Source of the DNA: Aedes albopictus
Lineage: Eukaryota > Arthropoda > Insecta > Diptera > Culicidae
Assembly: GCF_035046485.1 (NCBI RefSeq)
Contig: NC_085138.1
Location: 445,323,204-445,387,203, forward strand
DNA: 64,000 bases
Direction of reading: 5' to 3'
The notes below the pieces were generated by a model. It worked only from the letters and a program-made list of their open reading frames with translations. It was not told the DNA's origin and did not search any database. Every line of letters starts with the position of its first letter. Within the stretch, counting starts at the first letter, position 1. Of this stretch, positions 11,066 to 23,447 are shown in pieces. Made by a program: the position numbers and the translations under genes.

Positions 11066-11179
11066 TCAACCATCGGTTTTCTGCGTATGAGTTAGATGAT
11101 GGCGATTCAAACATGTTTTGAAATAAAACACTTTGGGGCAGTATGCACATTTATGTAGCGGATCGCCGTGTGCCACAAT
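11066..11179 (-). CDS. Gene A exon A38: finger completion, last C2H2 finger and stop
   Basis: IVAHGDPLHK closes the A37 finger, then CAYCPKVFYFKTCLNRHHLT-H, ending KTDG and TGA at 11066-11068. A poly(A) signal lies 85 bp further on, so this can be a terminal exon. Yet a strong donor-like AAAG|GTAAGC begins three bases after the stop, at the place where the other exons have theirs. So the exon may once have been internal, or may still be spliced. Confidence 0.85.
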   Translation of the reverse strand: MVAHGDPLHKCAYCPKVFYFKTCLNRHHLTHTQKTDG

Positions 11180-11248
11180 CTGAAAAGGACAAAAAAGGGA
11201 ATATGTTTTAAATAGAGGAAGACACACACATCATTTGATGTAACCTAC

Positions 11249-11323
11249 TATGTGGTAACGCTTTCTTCTCGGAGTGGGAAACCCGAGGCCACATCTTTCA
11301 CACTTATATCTGCCTTTCGTTTC
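11249..11323 (-). CDS. Gene A exon A37: first half of a split C2H2 finger
   Basis: A 25-codon exon, ETKGRYKCERCGLGF to KRYHI, donor ATA|GTAGGT. HI replaces HM at the split. Confidence 0.85.
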
Positions 11324-11396
11324 CTATGAAGAAAAAAAAATCAATTTAATGATCCAAGAAAAGCAGACGATTGAAATGGGTAAATTTGACCATTAC

Positions 11397-11966
11397 CGGA
11401 GGGCGACTTCTATCCACTGGTGTACTTTTAAGAGTTGCGGCCATATCTCTCGCTGCTTGATGGCGTTTCTCATGCTTGCGGCGATTGTCCTTAGTGCCGA
11501 ATGTTTTAGGACACTCAGAACATTGAAATGGTGCAAGCTTTGTTTCCTTTCCCTGACTTTCGAGGATCGCTCTTTCTTTCGCTAATTCATGGCGTTTCTC
11601 ATGTTTGCGGCGATTTTCCTTAGAATTGAATGCTTTAGGACATTCACCGCATTTGAATGTAGGTACTTCCTTCTTTGTTTCCTGCGGAGGAATTGTTGCC
11701 ATTCTGAGAGTTTCGACGACCGCCTGTACTTTCGCTATTTGATGACGTGTTTCGTGCTTACGGAGATTTTCCATAGAATCGAATGATTTAGGACATTGAG
11801 AACATTTGAATGTAATGACTTCCTTCTTTGTTTCCGGCGGTATCTTTTTAATAGCTGCTGATTTATTCTTCCGGTGAGTTCTTTTGTGTTGTATGAGACT
11901 TTGTTCGAGATAGAACGCGCTCGGACATAGTGAACACTGGAACAGATATTCCCTGTGGCTCTCCAC
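11397..11966 (-). CDS. Gene A exon A36: finger completion plus four C2H2 fingers
   Basis: The largest exon, 190 codons. VESHREYLFQ completes the A35 finger; then come fingers starting CSLC, CSQC, CGECPKAF and CSECPKTF, the last three in an internal repeat of about 50 codons with RKHEKRH cores separated by linkers such as PPQETKKE and KETKLAP. Ends SRPP before GTAATG. Internal triplication without introns differs from the rest of the locus. Confidence 0.89.
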
Positions 11967-12030
11967 CTAAGCAAAAAAAAAAGAGTGTTTGTCTCTTTCC
12001 AGCTTCGAAAAAAAAAATGGTGAAACTTAC

Positions 12031-12108
12031 CATGTGATAGTAGTTTTCTCTACTGGTGTTAAACTGGAGACCACAATGCACGCAGGTTTGCACAATTGGT
12101 GAATGGAA
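12031..12108 (-). CDS. Gene A exon A35: first half of a split C2H2 finger
   Basis: A 26-codon exon, FHSPIVQTCVHCGLQF to ENYYHM, acceptor ttcctcttccag, donor GTAAG. Paralogue of A20. Confidence 0.87.
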
Positions 12109-12518
12109 CTGGAAGAGGAAGTGAGAATTAGTCTCGATTAATCTGTGGGAGGGCTTGAATTCGACTTTAAGGACAAACGTCACAAATCCCGCTTCAACAT
12201 TGCATCGAAACTTCAGACGCACAAATCTCAAGAAGCAAGCTTTAAACAACAATGTATTTCATTATTCTGTTCTTGCTCATTTGTGACTAGCTTAAAATTA
12301 AAAGCTCAGGTGCACTGGTTTTGTTTACGAAGAGATTTGTGCCCTCGAAATCGTGAGTAGGTGTTAAAGTCGGCCATTGTGGCAACCATTTTGGGATTCT
12401 AACAAGTCTGTCCTTAACGTTTGTATGTATGTGTAAAATGCATTAGTGTGGTGTGGATTTAGTGAAGACTAAATGATATAATTATGCTTAAGAAAACAGC
12501 TAAACAGTCTCGGAAAAT

Positions 12519-13010
12519 CAAATATTATTAGATTTTACACAACGTTTCGACCAATGATTTAATCTTCTTCAGGGGGTTTATCGATATTATCGTTCCTTGT
12601 CATTTTTTTTACATAAACTTTTTTTACGAAGAGCGATAATATCTTCTTCTTCTTCTTCTTCTTCTTCTTCTTCTTTATGGCTCGACGTTCGCATTGGAAC
12701 TAGGCCTGCCTCGCTTCAACTTAGTGTGCTTAATTGCACTTCCACAGTTATTAATTGAAGGGCTTTCTTTGCCTGCCATTGCATGAATTTGTACATTGTG
12801 TGGCAAGTACAATGTTACACTATGCCCAGGGAGTCGAGAAAATTTTCCCGACTGGAACGGGAATCGAACCCGCCGTCTCCGAATTGGCGATCCATAGCCT
12901 TAACCACTAGGCTAACTGGAGACCCCATAATATCGACGATAATATCTATAACACTTTTTAAGAAGATTAAACAAGTGGTCGAAACGTTGTGCAAATTCGA
13001 ATCATATTTT
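12519..13010. mobile_element. Foldback element with ACAACGTTTCGACC arms, split by a SINE
   Basis: Left arm holds CACAACGTTTCGACCAATG and AATCTTCTTCAG; right arm holds AAGAAGATTAAACAAGTGGTCG and AAACGTTGTGCAAAT. The centre contains GATAATATC repeats and an inserted SINE. Confidence 0.65.
12646..12928 (-). mobile_element. tRNA-derived SINE with (GAA)n tail
   Basis: On the minus strand: GGTCTCCAGTTAGCCTAGTGG (box A region), GGCGGGTTCGATTCCCG (box B), a unique body containing AACTGTGGAAGTGCAATTAA, and a tail of about ten GAA units, seen as CTT repeats on the plus strand. Confidence 0.75.
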
Positions 13011-13289
13011 GTTTTTTTTTTCGAGTCTGCTTAGCCTTCTTGCATATTTAATCGTAGATTTTCCTTTTTAACATATTTCATTTATTAAAGTTTTGCTAGT
13101 TATCATAGGTACCTAATAGTACTATCAGATTTTTCTTTTTTGAATCTTCCAGGTATCTCATTATTCAAATGTTCTAATGAAGTTGCAGTCATAATAATCT
13201 GACAAATATAGTAAACTTAGTTTATGGAAAAGAAAGAACTCTATGGTGTCGTTCTTCAATATGAGGCCATTACAGATGCTGTAGAGAAA

Positions 13290-16000
13290 TCCCGGGAGTA
13301 ATATTAGCGAGTATCCCAGAAGAAATTCTGGGAGCAATCTTTTGAAGATTTTTTAGAGGAATCACAAGGAAATTCCCCCTTGAAGCTTGAAAGCAATCCG
13401 TAGTAGACTTCAGGGAGAAATATAAGGAGGAAAGAATTCTCTGCAGAAAGCCTAAAAGAAATCTTTGGAGGAACCTCAGGAGGAATCATAGGTACACTCG
13501 CTCAAAGAATCTCGTGGGGAATCCGTGTATGAAATCAGGGAGTACAAATTCTGGAAAACTCTCTGGACTGAAGAATTCCTGAAGGAGCTTCCGGAAAAAT
13601 CTCTAAAAAACAAATTTCGAGAGCAATTCGTGGAAGAATTCCGGGAGAAATCAAGCGTTGAATCTCTGACGGAATCCATAAAGAAATCTCAGAAATCTCA
13701 GAAGGAATCCTGGAAGCAATCCCTGAATTAATCTTTGCAGGAATTGTGAGCAATGTCGGGACAAATTCTAAAAAAAAAACTAAGCAGAAATTTCTAGAGA
13801 AATTTCGTTGGAGTCCCAGCAAGAATCCCTGGAGGATCCTGGAAGAAATCTTTGATGGAATCATGAGATAAATCTCTGGATAAATCTCAGCAGGAATTTC
13901 GGGAGGAATTCAGAGCAAACAGCAATCCTGAGAGAAAAACATGGAAGAATTCTGGAAAATTTCCTGGAAGGAATTTCTGCAGGAATCCCAGAAAAAAATC
14001 TAGAACGAATCCTAGGAGATATCCCGGGATTTCTCGTAAGGAATCTTTTCAGGAATCCCGAATTTAATGCCGGGACAAATTCCATCAAAACTCTAGCGAG
14101 AAATGTCAGGATTAATCTTGGAAAGAGATCCATACAGAATCCCTGCAGGGAGTCCCCGGAGAAATGGCTGGATAAATCTCTGCACGAATCCTGGAAGGAA
14201 ACCCTAGAGAAATCCCAGAAGGAATATTTGTAATAACTTCAGGCGGATTTATTAGAGCAATCCGTGGAAGAATTTCGGGAAAATTTCTGAAAGAAATTCC
14301 CAGGGAGGAATCTTTGGGAAAATCCTGGCAGCAATGCCTTGAAAAATCTAGTGAGGAATCTCGGTATGAATAACGGAACAAATTCCAGGAAAAATATAGG
14401 GAGGAATTTCTGGAAAAATCCCAGAAAGAATCCCCAGAGGAATCGCTTAAAAAATCCTGATAGAAATACCTGGTAAATCTCTGCAACAATCCCAGAAAGA
14501 ATCCCGGAAGAAACATCCGGAGGAATCTCTCCCCAGAGGAATACCTTAAGGAATCCAGAGAAAAAATCCTGGATTAATATCTGTAGGAATCCTGAAAGTC
14601 ATCCCGACAGGAGTATTTGCAATAACCTCAGGCGGAATTTCTAGAGGAATCCCCCCAGTCAACCAGTGGTCGTATAAGATGTAGAATAAGATGTTAAAGT
14701 GGAGGCGATATGCGTACATTTTACATGCACGCATATGGCCTCCACTTTATCATCTTATACAACATCTTATACAATTACTGGTTGTCTGGGCCGGGAACAG
14801 TCTCTGGAGGAATTTAGGGAGAAAACCCTGGAAAATTCATGGGAGCAATCCGTGTAAAAATTCCGGAAAAAATTTCGTAAATAATCTCAAAAAAATAATC
14901 CCTGGAGGATCCAGGAAGGAACACTCGGAGAAATCCCTGAAGGAATCCTGAGAGAAATACCTGGTTAAATTTCTGCAGGATTTTCAGGGAGAATCCCAGC
15001 ATAAGTCAGAGAATTCGAGATGCATATTTGAAAGAACTTCGGGAGGAATCTCTGCAGGAAACACAGAAGAAAATCCTAGAAGAAAAAGTCTCTGGTGAAA
15101 TTTTGGCAGCAATCCTAAATTCTGAGAAAAATCTACGCATTGATTTCTGGAGAAATCCCGGGAGGAATCCCAGAAAGAGCCCCGGAAGTAATCCTCAGAA
15201 GGATTCCTTAGGGAATCCAGATAGAAATTCCCTGAAGCAATCCCAGCAGGAATATTTGGAATATCCTCAGGCGGAATCCACGGAGGAATCCCGGGAACAG
15301 TCTATGAATGAACCTCGGGGAATTTCTGCGAGCAATACGTGGAAGATTTCCGGAAGAAATTTCGGAAGAAACCCAGGGAAAATCCTGGCAGCCATTCCAG
15401 GTAGAATCCGGTGAGAAATTGGATACTGTAGGAATACTGGCACAAGTTCCGGAAAATATGGAAGAATTTCTGTAGTAATCCTGGCAGAAAACCGTGAAAG
15501 AAAGGAATCGCCGGTGGAACTCCGGAAGCAATCGCTGAGGGAATTCCGAGAGGAATCCCGGCAGGATGACGGATGGAACATGAACAGTAATTCTTGGAGG
15601 GATATTAGGAAGAATCTCGAAAGGATTCATGGTGTTCTCCCGAATTAGATCACTAGTGAAATTTCGGGAGAAATATTTAGAAGATCCACTGAAAGAATCT
15701 CGGGAGAAATCGTTGAAGAAATCCATGGAGGAATCACAGGACAAAACTCTGAAAAAAAACCCAGGAGAAATATTAAGAAGGTGTCTCTATATAACAATCA
15801 TGGAATGAATCTTTTGAGATAAATTTTAGGGGAGAAATCGATAAGAATGCCTCGGAAAAATCTTTCAGATTCTCGGATAGTATCCCAAAAGAATGCTTGA
15901 ACAAGTCCCGGAAAGAATCCAAAATAATCCAGAAATACATCCTTGGATCCCACAAATAACTGAAGTAACTAAGGACTTCATTTGGAATTCGTATAGGAGT
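13290..16000 (-). repeat. Degenerate GGAATTCC-type repeat, minus orientation
   Basis: About 2.7 kb of units such as GGAGGAATCCCGG and AGAAATC, the reverse complement of the 9.2-kb block. A MITE sits at 14653. No genuine coding sign: the long open frames are low-complexity and occur in both strands. Confidence 0.85.
14653..14790. mobile_element. 138-bp hairpin MITE
   Basis: CCAGTCAACCAGT on the left pairs with ACTGGTTGTCTGG on the right; inner arms share ATAAGATG, AAAGTGGAGG and CATATGCGT. Inserted in the degenerate repeat. Confidence 0.75.
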
Positions 16001-18545
16001 TCCACTGAGATTTCTTCTACAAGTTCCTCTTGGACTTCATCTGGGAGTTCCACTTAAACTTCCTCTAGTTTTTTAGGAGTTTCGCAGAGAATTCATCTAG
16101 GTTTCCCACCGGGAGGTCCTCTAGGAACTCTTCCAATAAGCCCTTTGGGAGTTCCACCGAGCATTCCTTTGAGAGTTTCACTGGGAATTAACCAAGAAGT
16201 TGTACATTAAATTTCTCTGGAGTTCCTTCGGGAATTCCTCTAGATTTCTAGAAGTTCCTACGGAAATTCCTCTGGGAGTTCTTCCAGGAATTCCTTTGAA
16301 AGTTCTTTGGGGAATTTCTCTAGAAGCTCTTCTGAGTATTCCTCTGGAAGTCCTTTGGGAATTCACAAAGTTTCCTGTTGAGAGATCCACTGGAAATTCT
16401 TCTAGGAGTTCCTTCTGGAACTCCTGTGGGCATTCCACTGGGAATTCTTCAAGAAATTCTAACAGAAGCTCTCCCGGAGTTTACTTTGGGAACATTCCAA
16501 ATATTCCTTTGGGGATTTCTTCTAGAGTTCCGTCGAAAATTGTTCCATAAGTTCTTTCGGAAGTTTTTTTTTGAGAATTCTTTTGAAATTTATTTGAAAG
16601 CCAGAAATTTGTTCAAAAGTTGCTCCAAGAATGTTTTCGGAAGTTCTACTCTGAGTTTTTTAGAAGTTTCTCGATGAATTCTTCCAAGAGTTGCTCCAGA
16701 AATTTCCCAGAAGTTCTTCCATAAATACTTTCAGAAGTTTCTCCGTGAGTTCCATCACATGTTCCTCCTTCGTAGAATTCACCATAAGTTCTTTCGAGAT
16801 TTCTTCTGAAAGTTAGTCAAGAAAATCCTCAAAAGACGCTTTAGAAATTATTTTAAAATGTCATCAGAGAATTCCCCAGAAATTCCTTCAGAAATTTTTC
16901 CGGAAGTTCCTCCCGCTGCTTTTTCCAAAATCAGGGAACTCTTTCACAAGTTCCAGAAGTTCTCTCGTATTTTCTTTCGGTACTTTAACCTCCAAGAATT
17001 TGTTCAAAGGTTAGTTTAGGTATTTTCCGACAGTCCGAACGTGTGATTTAATATTATTTATAGTTTCTAGTTGAATCCTCCAGAAATTCTTCCGTGAATA
17101 CTTCCAGTAGGTTTTCCGTGAATACATCCCGATGTTCTTCCGTAAGTTCATCCAGAAGTTTCTCGGAAGATTCTTCCTGGACTTTTCCGGAGATTCGTCC
17201 ACAAGTTTCTCTGGAAGCTATATCAAAAGTTTCTCTTAGAAGACGATTTAGAAATTATTTTAAAGTCCCTTCGGGAATTCTCTCAGACATTGCTTTTAGG
17301 AATTCTTCCGGAAATTTTGCAAGAATTTCTGAAGATTTCAGAAGAATTCTTCGGAAAGAGCCTCCGAGAATTCTCTCGGATTAATTAAAAAATTCTACCG
17401 AACATTCCTCTATAGTTCCTCCGGAAATTTCTTTGGAACATCCTCCGGAATTTATGCAGTTTTCTTAGGGCGCTCCACTAGTAATTTCTTCAGGAGATCT
17501 TAGAATTCTTCAAGAATTTCAAACGCAAGTTCTTTCGGATTTTTTCTCGGAAGCTCTTCCAGATGTTCTTGCGGGAAAATCGTTTGAAAGGACCTCCAGG
17601 AATTTGTTCGAAAGTTGTTACTCTAAGATTTTTCTGAAAGTTCTAACCTGAGTTTTTTAGAAGTTTCTAGAATAATCTCCCAGAAATTGTTCCAGGAATT
17701 TTTCAGAAGGTTTTTCGTGAATAATGCCAAATGTTCCTCCGTGAGTTCTTTCAAAAGTTTCTCCGAAGATTCTTCCAGGACTTCCTCCGGAGATTATTCC
17801 AAAAGCTCCTCCGGGAGCTATACCTAAAGTTCTTCCGGAATTTCTTCTGGAAGGTCGTACAGAAAGTCTTCAAAAGACGCTTTGGAAATTATTTTTTATC
17901 CGGGAGTTCACCCTGCAAGTTCTTCAGGAATTCTTCCGGAAATTTTATGGCAAATTCTTTCGCAATTTTTTTTCGAAAGTTCCTCCGGGAATTCTTACAC
18001 AAGTTCGTTCCTCTGATGATTCTTCTGGAAGTTCGTTCGAGAATTCTTCCGGCAGGTCCCCCAGAATATCTACCGGAAATTTCTCGCCAAAGTTCATCTG
18101 GAAACTGCTCCTATTTTTATTCAAAAGTTCCTCCGGAATTCTTATTTAAAATTCATGACGGAATTGTTCCACAAAACCCTTCAGAAATACATCCGGAAGT
18201 TTTCTGTGAAAATCTTCCGAAAATTCCCATCAGAGTTCTTCAAAAAAAATCTTGTGGGAATTCTTCTGGAAGATTTTTTTTTAAATTGATCCTGTTTATT
18301 TCCAGAATGTTTCCAATAACTCCGGGAGTTTCACCAAAAGTTTTGTTTTGATAATTCTTGCAGAAATTCCTCCAGTACTTCTTCCAAGAATTCTTGCAAG
18401 AGCTTCTGGGTATTTCTAAAGCAAATTCACCTGGGATTTCTCCAAGATTTTTATCTAGGATTCCTCCTGGAAGGTTTCCGGAAGATCTGCCTGGGATTCC
18501 TTCAGAGGTTTCTACCAGAATGGAGAAAATTCTGAGAAAGCTCTC
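16001..18545 (+). repeat. Degenerate GGAATTCC-type repeat, plus orientation
   Basis: Continues the previous block but inverted: AGTTCCTCTGGGAATTC-type units. With 13.3-16.0 kb it forms a head-to-head inverted repeat of about 5.2 kb. Confidence 0.85.
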
Positions 18546-20389
18546 GTGATAAATTCTTCATAAATATATTATTGAAATAATCCACCAGAAAGTCCTGGAT
18601 GCATTGCAAGAATCAGTAGAATACACAAATATCTAGAATAAGGAATAACGAGATTTAGGAGAAATAGCTGAAAGAACTCTTTGAAGAAAAATATAAAAAA
18701 CCATTATTGAAATCACTGAATAAAAATTTAAAAGAATCCTACATTTCAAAAGAAATATGCCAAAAATAAATTGAAGAAGCATATTGAAGAATTCCAGGGA
18801 ATTTGAAGATTCTGAGATGGAGCAGCTCATAGAATCATTACAAGAGGAAATCTACAGGTGATTTCGCTAAAACGTATTGACGTTTGCAGGACTTCTTCAT
18901 GAAAATTTGCTTGGCGTTGCTCAGAATATTCCTTCAATAAATTTTTGATGGACTTGGAGTACCATACACCATAGCATTCATATTACCGGTGAAATAATAA
19001 AAAAAATTAGTGGTATAATTCTTCAAAATTTCTCGAAGAGTTTCGTACATAGGATAACGTTGAGTATTTCCTTCGTCACAGAGATTTTTGACAGGTAATT
19101 TGCTGGAAACTTTACTGTATATATCAGCTTTGGGGCCAACAGGTTTAGAAAACAGGTTTTAGAAAACACCTCAGGTTTTAGAAAACAGGTTTTAGAAAAC
19201 ACCTCATGACGAAGGGAACAAAACTGCCGAAAATAGCATAAGTTTCCCTATTTTTGAAGCTACATTGTATGTTCTTATGTAAAGGCTTCTGAGTTGATTC
19301 TTAATGAAACTTCAGATGGAATACCTGCACATATACTCGATGTTATTTCTGATACAGACTTTAGGAACTCCTAAAAATAGCTCTAATTGTTACTTGGAAC
19401 GAATCTCAGGTTTTCCTAAAGACACAGACTGTAGTGCGTTTTCTGAAGGATTGCTATGAGATGCTAATAACTATCAAAGAAATTGATGAGAAAGTCTTGA
19501 AGGCATTCAAGGAGAAACTCCAAAAGAAATTCCCGGTGAAAGTTTTGACAAATTATTGACTAATTCTCAAAGAATCTTTGGAAGTTATTCCCAAAAGACG
19601 TCCTGGGGGAATATTTGGCAAAATCTTCAAGGAATTTTTTGTAGGAACTCCCGAAACAATCATCGGAAGTGCTCATGAGATAATTCGAGAACAAACTCCT
19701 GAAGGGTTTTCCAGGACAAGTCTTATAGAAATGCCCAGAGAAACTTCAGATTTTTGCTTGTAACTTTTTAATTACTTTCTGTCCATCGAAATGTAACGAT
19801 GTTCGATTTATTTAGTCCTGTAAAGGTTTTCAGAACCGCCATAAAACCTAATACCTTCCGTTTTGATTTTAAGAACCTTTTCGAGTCTACTTGACTGAAA
19901 AATGTTGCTTGAATGGAAAACCTTATTAAGCAACTCTTGAAGGAATTCTCGAAGCAAGTTTTGATAGAAATATTGAGATAACGCCATGTGCCTAATAATG
20001 TTTCCGAAATAATTCACAAAGCAATCGCCGAATAAATTCTCAGAGGAATGATTGGTGAAATTGCAGTAGCAATTTTCATAGAAAATAAAGGAGGATGTTG
20101 CAATGTCTAATGGAATTTATTAACCATTCGCTGAAGTTATTTCCAAGGGAAACGTCGACGATATTTTGGAAAAAAAATCCAAAGCAGATGGCAATTTCCG
20201 AAGAAATTATCGAAATAATTGCCGAAGGATTTGCTTGTCGAATTTCCAAAGTAAATACTGAGGGAATTTCCAAATTAACCAAAGAAATATAAACAAAGTG
20301 ACGTAGGATTTATGAACTTCTCGAAAGAATATAATAGCATATAATAGAATATAGAGAATATTCAAAGGATTTCAAAAAAAAAAGATACT
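18546..20389. other. Intron A34-A35, weak repeat remnants only
   Basis: Remnants of the GGAATTCC-type repeat. At 19139-19208 a short tandem duplication of AACAGGTTTTAGAAAACACC occurs. No exon recognised. Confidence 0.45.
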
Positions 20390-20500
20390 AGAAACGTACT
20401 CTTGGGAGAATATTTGGTGCAACTTCTAGACGAATTACCAATAATTTATTGGTTATTTCTCTATAAGTTGCACCAAATATTCTTCCAAGAATACGTTTTC
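20390..20500. repeat. Hairpin, about 110 bp
   Basis: GAAACGTACTCTTGGGAGAA and its inverted partner TTCTTCCAAGAATACGTTTTC, with AATATTTGGTGCAACTT on both arms. The loop is A/T-rich. Confidence 0.7.
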
Positions 20501-20800
20501 AATCTCCTGAAGTAATTTTCTAGATTAATTTTCGGGGGAACTCCTGGAAAATTTCGTGGAGGAACTCCTAGGAAACATCATTCTGAAACTTTTGGAGCAA
20601 CTTCCATGTCTCTAGTGAAAGGAATTCACAAAGGAACTTCCGTAGTTATTCTTGGAGGCAATTCACCAAGGAACTCCTGCGGGAAGTGCCATAAAAATAC
20701 TTGATGAATCTTCGGATGAGCTGGAAGAATTTCCATATGAACTTTTTGGAGGAAATGTTTAGGAAAAGGAAGGAAACTCTTGGAGGAATTACCAAAATAA
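20501..20800 (-). repeat. Short block of GGAATTCC-type repeat
   Basis: Units such as GGAGGAACTCCTAGGAA, minus orientation. Confidence 0.55.
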
Positions 20801-20986
20801 CTCCGATGATGACCGCTTACAAACCGCAACAAACGTATAAAAATTGGAACTGGTACACATTTCTGTTCTAAATTCTGCGAGAAATAGAACGCGTAGAACA
20901 GTTTTATTTTGTTTGTACCAAAATTGTTCAATAATAGAATTAAAAACGAACCCGGTGCTGGAAAATCATCAGTTTACTACGCTTAC

Positions 20987-21235
20987 CTGCAATTGCGATG
21001 CATCTGCTTCGAAGTCGTTCTTTTTGCACTCAACAGCAGTATGTTCAACTCCCCTTTCGACGTTGTTAGCTTTATTTTCCTTAGTTTCACTTTCGTCGTT
21101 GTTCAGTCCAGCAGCGTTGCCACGATCCGTTCCATTTTTCCGGTGATTTGCCAGATGACGCTCCAGATGATGAATGTAGAAAAATGGTTTCGTACAAACG
21201 GTGCACACGAATGCAGGCTCTGAGTGGGCTACCAC
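20987..21235 (-). CDS. Gene A exon A34: finger completion, one C2H2 finger and acidic tail
   Basis: An 83-codon exon: VVAHSEPAFV, CTVCTKPFFYIHHLERHLAN-H, then an acidic Asn-rich tail ending SQLQ before GTAAG. Third member of the A30/A32 group. An 8.9-kb repeat-filled intron follows. Confidence 0.86.
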
Positions 21236-21308
21236 CTATAGAAGAAGAACACAAAAATGATGAGCTTTGAAAATTTCTGGATGTAAACTACGATTGTGGT
21301 GGTCTTAC

Positions 21309-21365
21309 CATATGATGACTCTTTTGACTTGGTGTTTTCAAAACGTAACCACAAATGCTACACGG
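21309..21365 (-). CDS. Gene A exon A33: first half of a split C2H2 finger
   Basis: A 19-codon exon, PCSICGYVL to KSHHM, then GTAAG. The usual Phe of the finger core is Leu here. Confidence 0.85.
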
Positions 21366-21837
21366 CTGCGGTTGTGATGTTGCGTTTCATCAAAATTGCG
21401 GTAGACATGAAAAAAAATTGTAAATGACTTTTAATCACACTTGCATAGAGTTTTTCTTTAAATTCAGCTAGATGCTGCAGATCGATAAATGAGGTCTATT
21501 CATTTGAAGTTTTCAGCACGCTTTCTTTTCTTAAAGTGAAATTTAAATAGCAAAACAATTCGTAGATTCCATACTAGAGAGTGTCAGATTCTTTAGTACA
21601 TTTGACACTCTTAGTCAAATTACTTCAGATTGAGGAAGAATAGTGATACAGAAGAATAGTGAAACTTCCATTGCTGGCTACGTTTATCTTCTCCGTTACA
21701 CTTACTCAACAATAGGCAATAGATTCACTGTCGGCCTCACAGATAATAGTGCATTGGGGTTTTAACGATAACTTACACTCAGACAAATGATCAAAACAAA
21801 TCCATAAGATCTGCCTTATGGACGCAGCAATGCTTAC

Positions 21838-22209
21838 CTGCAAATGCGACGTTTCGTATGCACTTGATCCAGTTGTTTTGTTTTCCTCCATTCTCTTTTC
21901 ATTCGCGGTTCCATTAGCTGCTTTCCTTCCAACGTAGTTAATTGACACAGAGCCGTCAACCTTATTTCCATCAGTTTTGCTTTCGTCATTTTTGTTCTCA
22001 TTGGCTGTGATCGAGTCAGTTTTAACGAGTTTACTTTTATTTTCGTCGGCGCTTTCAAGTTTACGCTTATTGCTATTGCTGACTTTCTTTCCCTCCGGCG
22101 GGACCGTTTGATTTTCGTGGCTTTTTAGATGACGCCTTAGATGATTCCGGTAGAAGAACGGCTTCGAACACATGGGGCAATGGAACTTCGGTTTGGTATG
22201 GGTTGTCAA
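21838..22209 (-). CDS. Gene A exon A32: finger completion, one C2H2 finger and acidic tail
   Basis: A 124-codon exon: LTTHTKPKFH, CPMCSKPFFYRNHLRRHLKS-H, PPEGKKV, basic NKRKLE, then a Lys/Asp/Asn tail ending SHLQ before GTAAG. Exact length match to A30 with many tail replacements. Confidence 0.87.
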
Positions 22210-22278
22210 CTAGAAAACGCCAAAGACATAGTGAGTTGTGAAAATCGATGTTTGTATACGTGTAGATTTGTAACCTAC

Positions 22279-22335
22279 CATATGGTGCTCCTTTTTGCCG
22301 ACTGTATCAAACTGGCGACCGCATATGGTGCACGG
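22279..22335 (-). CDS. Gene A exon A31: first half of a split C2H2 finger
   Basis: A 19-codon exon, PCTICGRQF to KKEHHM, then GTAGG. Acceptor ends ctag. Paralogue of A29. Confidence 0.86.
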
Positions 22336-22532
22336 CTAGGGATGTGATGTGGCGTTGCGTAACAATCGGAATGGTAGTAAAGAAAGAGCATAATACATCA
22401 TTTAGTTAACATGTTTATATTCATAGATAGGATGGAAAATATTGTGGCAAACAATGTATTCAAAAGATTAGGGGTTAAAGAAAGATGAAGCATGATCGAT
22501 GGGATTTAAATTTCCACCGTACCATTTGCTTG

Positions 22533-22605
22533 GTAGCCTAGTTGGTAAAGCGCTCGCCTAGCGTACAAGGGTCGTGAGTTCAAACCTCATCTGCGCTGTT
22601 TTTTT
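22533..22605 (+). repeat. tRNA-like sequence
   Basis: TGGTAGCCTAGTTGGTAAAGC resembles box A, GAGTTCAAACCTC resembles box B, and a T run follows. The acceptor ends do not pair well, so it is a tRNA-derived repeat or pseudogene and not a sure tRNA. It is followed by TAGCAGTCCCGGCAAACGTC, a common insect-repeat segment. The rest of the intron to 22960 shows nothing more. Confidence 0.5.
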
Positions 22606-23012
22606 TATAACTAGCAGTCCCGGCAAACGTCGTACTGCCTGCCTGCTCTGTTTTTTGACATCCGATTCCATGAAGAAATGCCCCTCAAAATGGAATTTCA
22701 GATTTTCCCGTTTTTCTTGCCTTCCCGGTCACTTTTTCTAATTATTTTTTTCGTACGAACACGTCGGAGGCCTGGCGGAATGCAACAGTGAAAGAATCCT
22801 GTCGATCTGTTGGCCCGTTCCCGAGCCTATTCGTGACATACAAACACCATTCCATTTTTATAGATTGTTTTTTTTATATGAAGATATTACCACATTGAGT
22901 TAAATGAAAATCATAATTGACTATACACTTTGAGAAAGTCAGTGAGTTACATGAAGTAACAATCACGTTGACAATTGCTCCCAATCAAAGCTAAAGATCA
23001 AGCACTACTTAC

Positions 23013-23384
23013 ATGCGAATGCAATAAACTGCTGTTGGCGCTTGATCCGGTAGTGTTGCCTTCCTCCATTCCCTTTTCATTTGCTTCATTATCCTCTTTA
23101 TTTGCCTCATTTCTGCTCACATCTGCTTCCGTTTCACCATCTTCGATTTCCACCGATTCATTTTTGCTTTCATCAGTTTCTTTTTCATCTGCTGTGTTTG
23201 CATCAGTTTTGCTACTATTTGCATCCTTCCTTATATGTTTACGTTTAATGCTCAACACTTTCTTTCCATCAGGCGGGATCGTTTTATTTTTATGGCTTCT
23301 TAGATGACGAGACAGATGATAACTGTAAAAGAACGGCTTCGAACACATAGGGCAATGGAACTTGGGTTCCGAATGAGCTGTCAA
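23013..23384 (-). CDS. Gene A exon A30: finger completion, one C2H2 finger and acidic tail
   Basis: A 124-codon exon: LTAHSEPKFH, CPMCSKPFFYSYHLSRHLRS-H, then PPDGKKV, a basic stretch (IKRKHIRK, possible nuclear signal) and a long Glu/Asp/Asn tail ending LLHSH before GTAAGT. Same length as A32. Confidence 0.87.
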
Positions 23385-23447
23385 CTGGAAAACCGCAAAC
23401 AAGTGTGAGTGTTGTTGAAATCTATGTGTTTGTACTATTTGTCTTAC

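Noticed and set aside
13290..18545. Many open frames of 60-206 codons with Ser/Asn/Arg/Phe/Pro-rich products
   Set aside because: They are translations of the degenerate GGAATTCC-type repeat, occur on both strands and several frames at once, and show no domain, splice site or consistent start.
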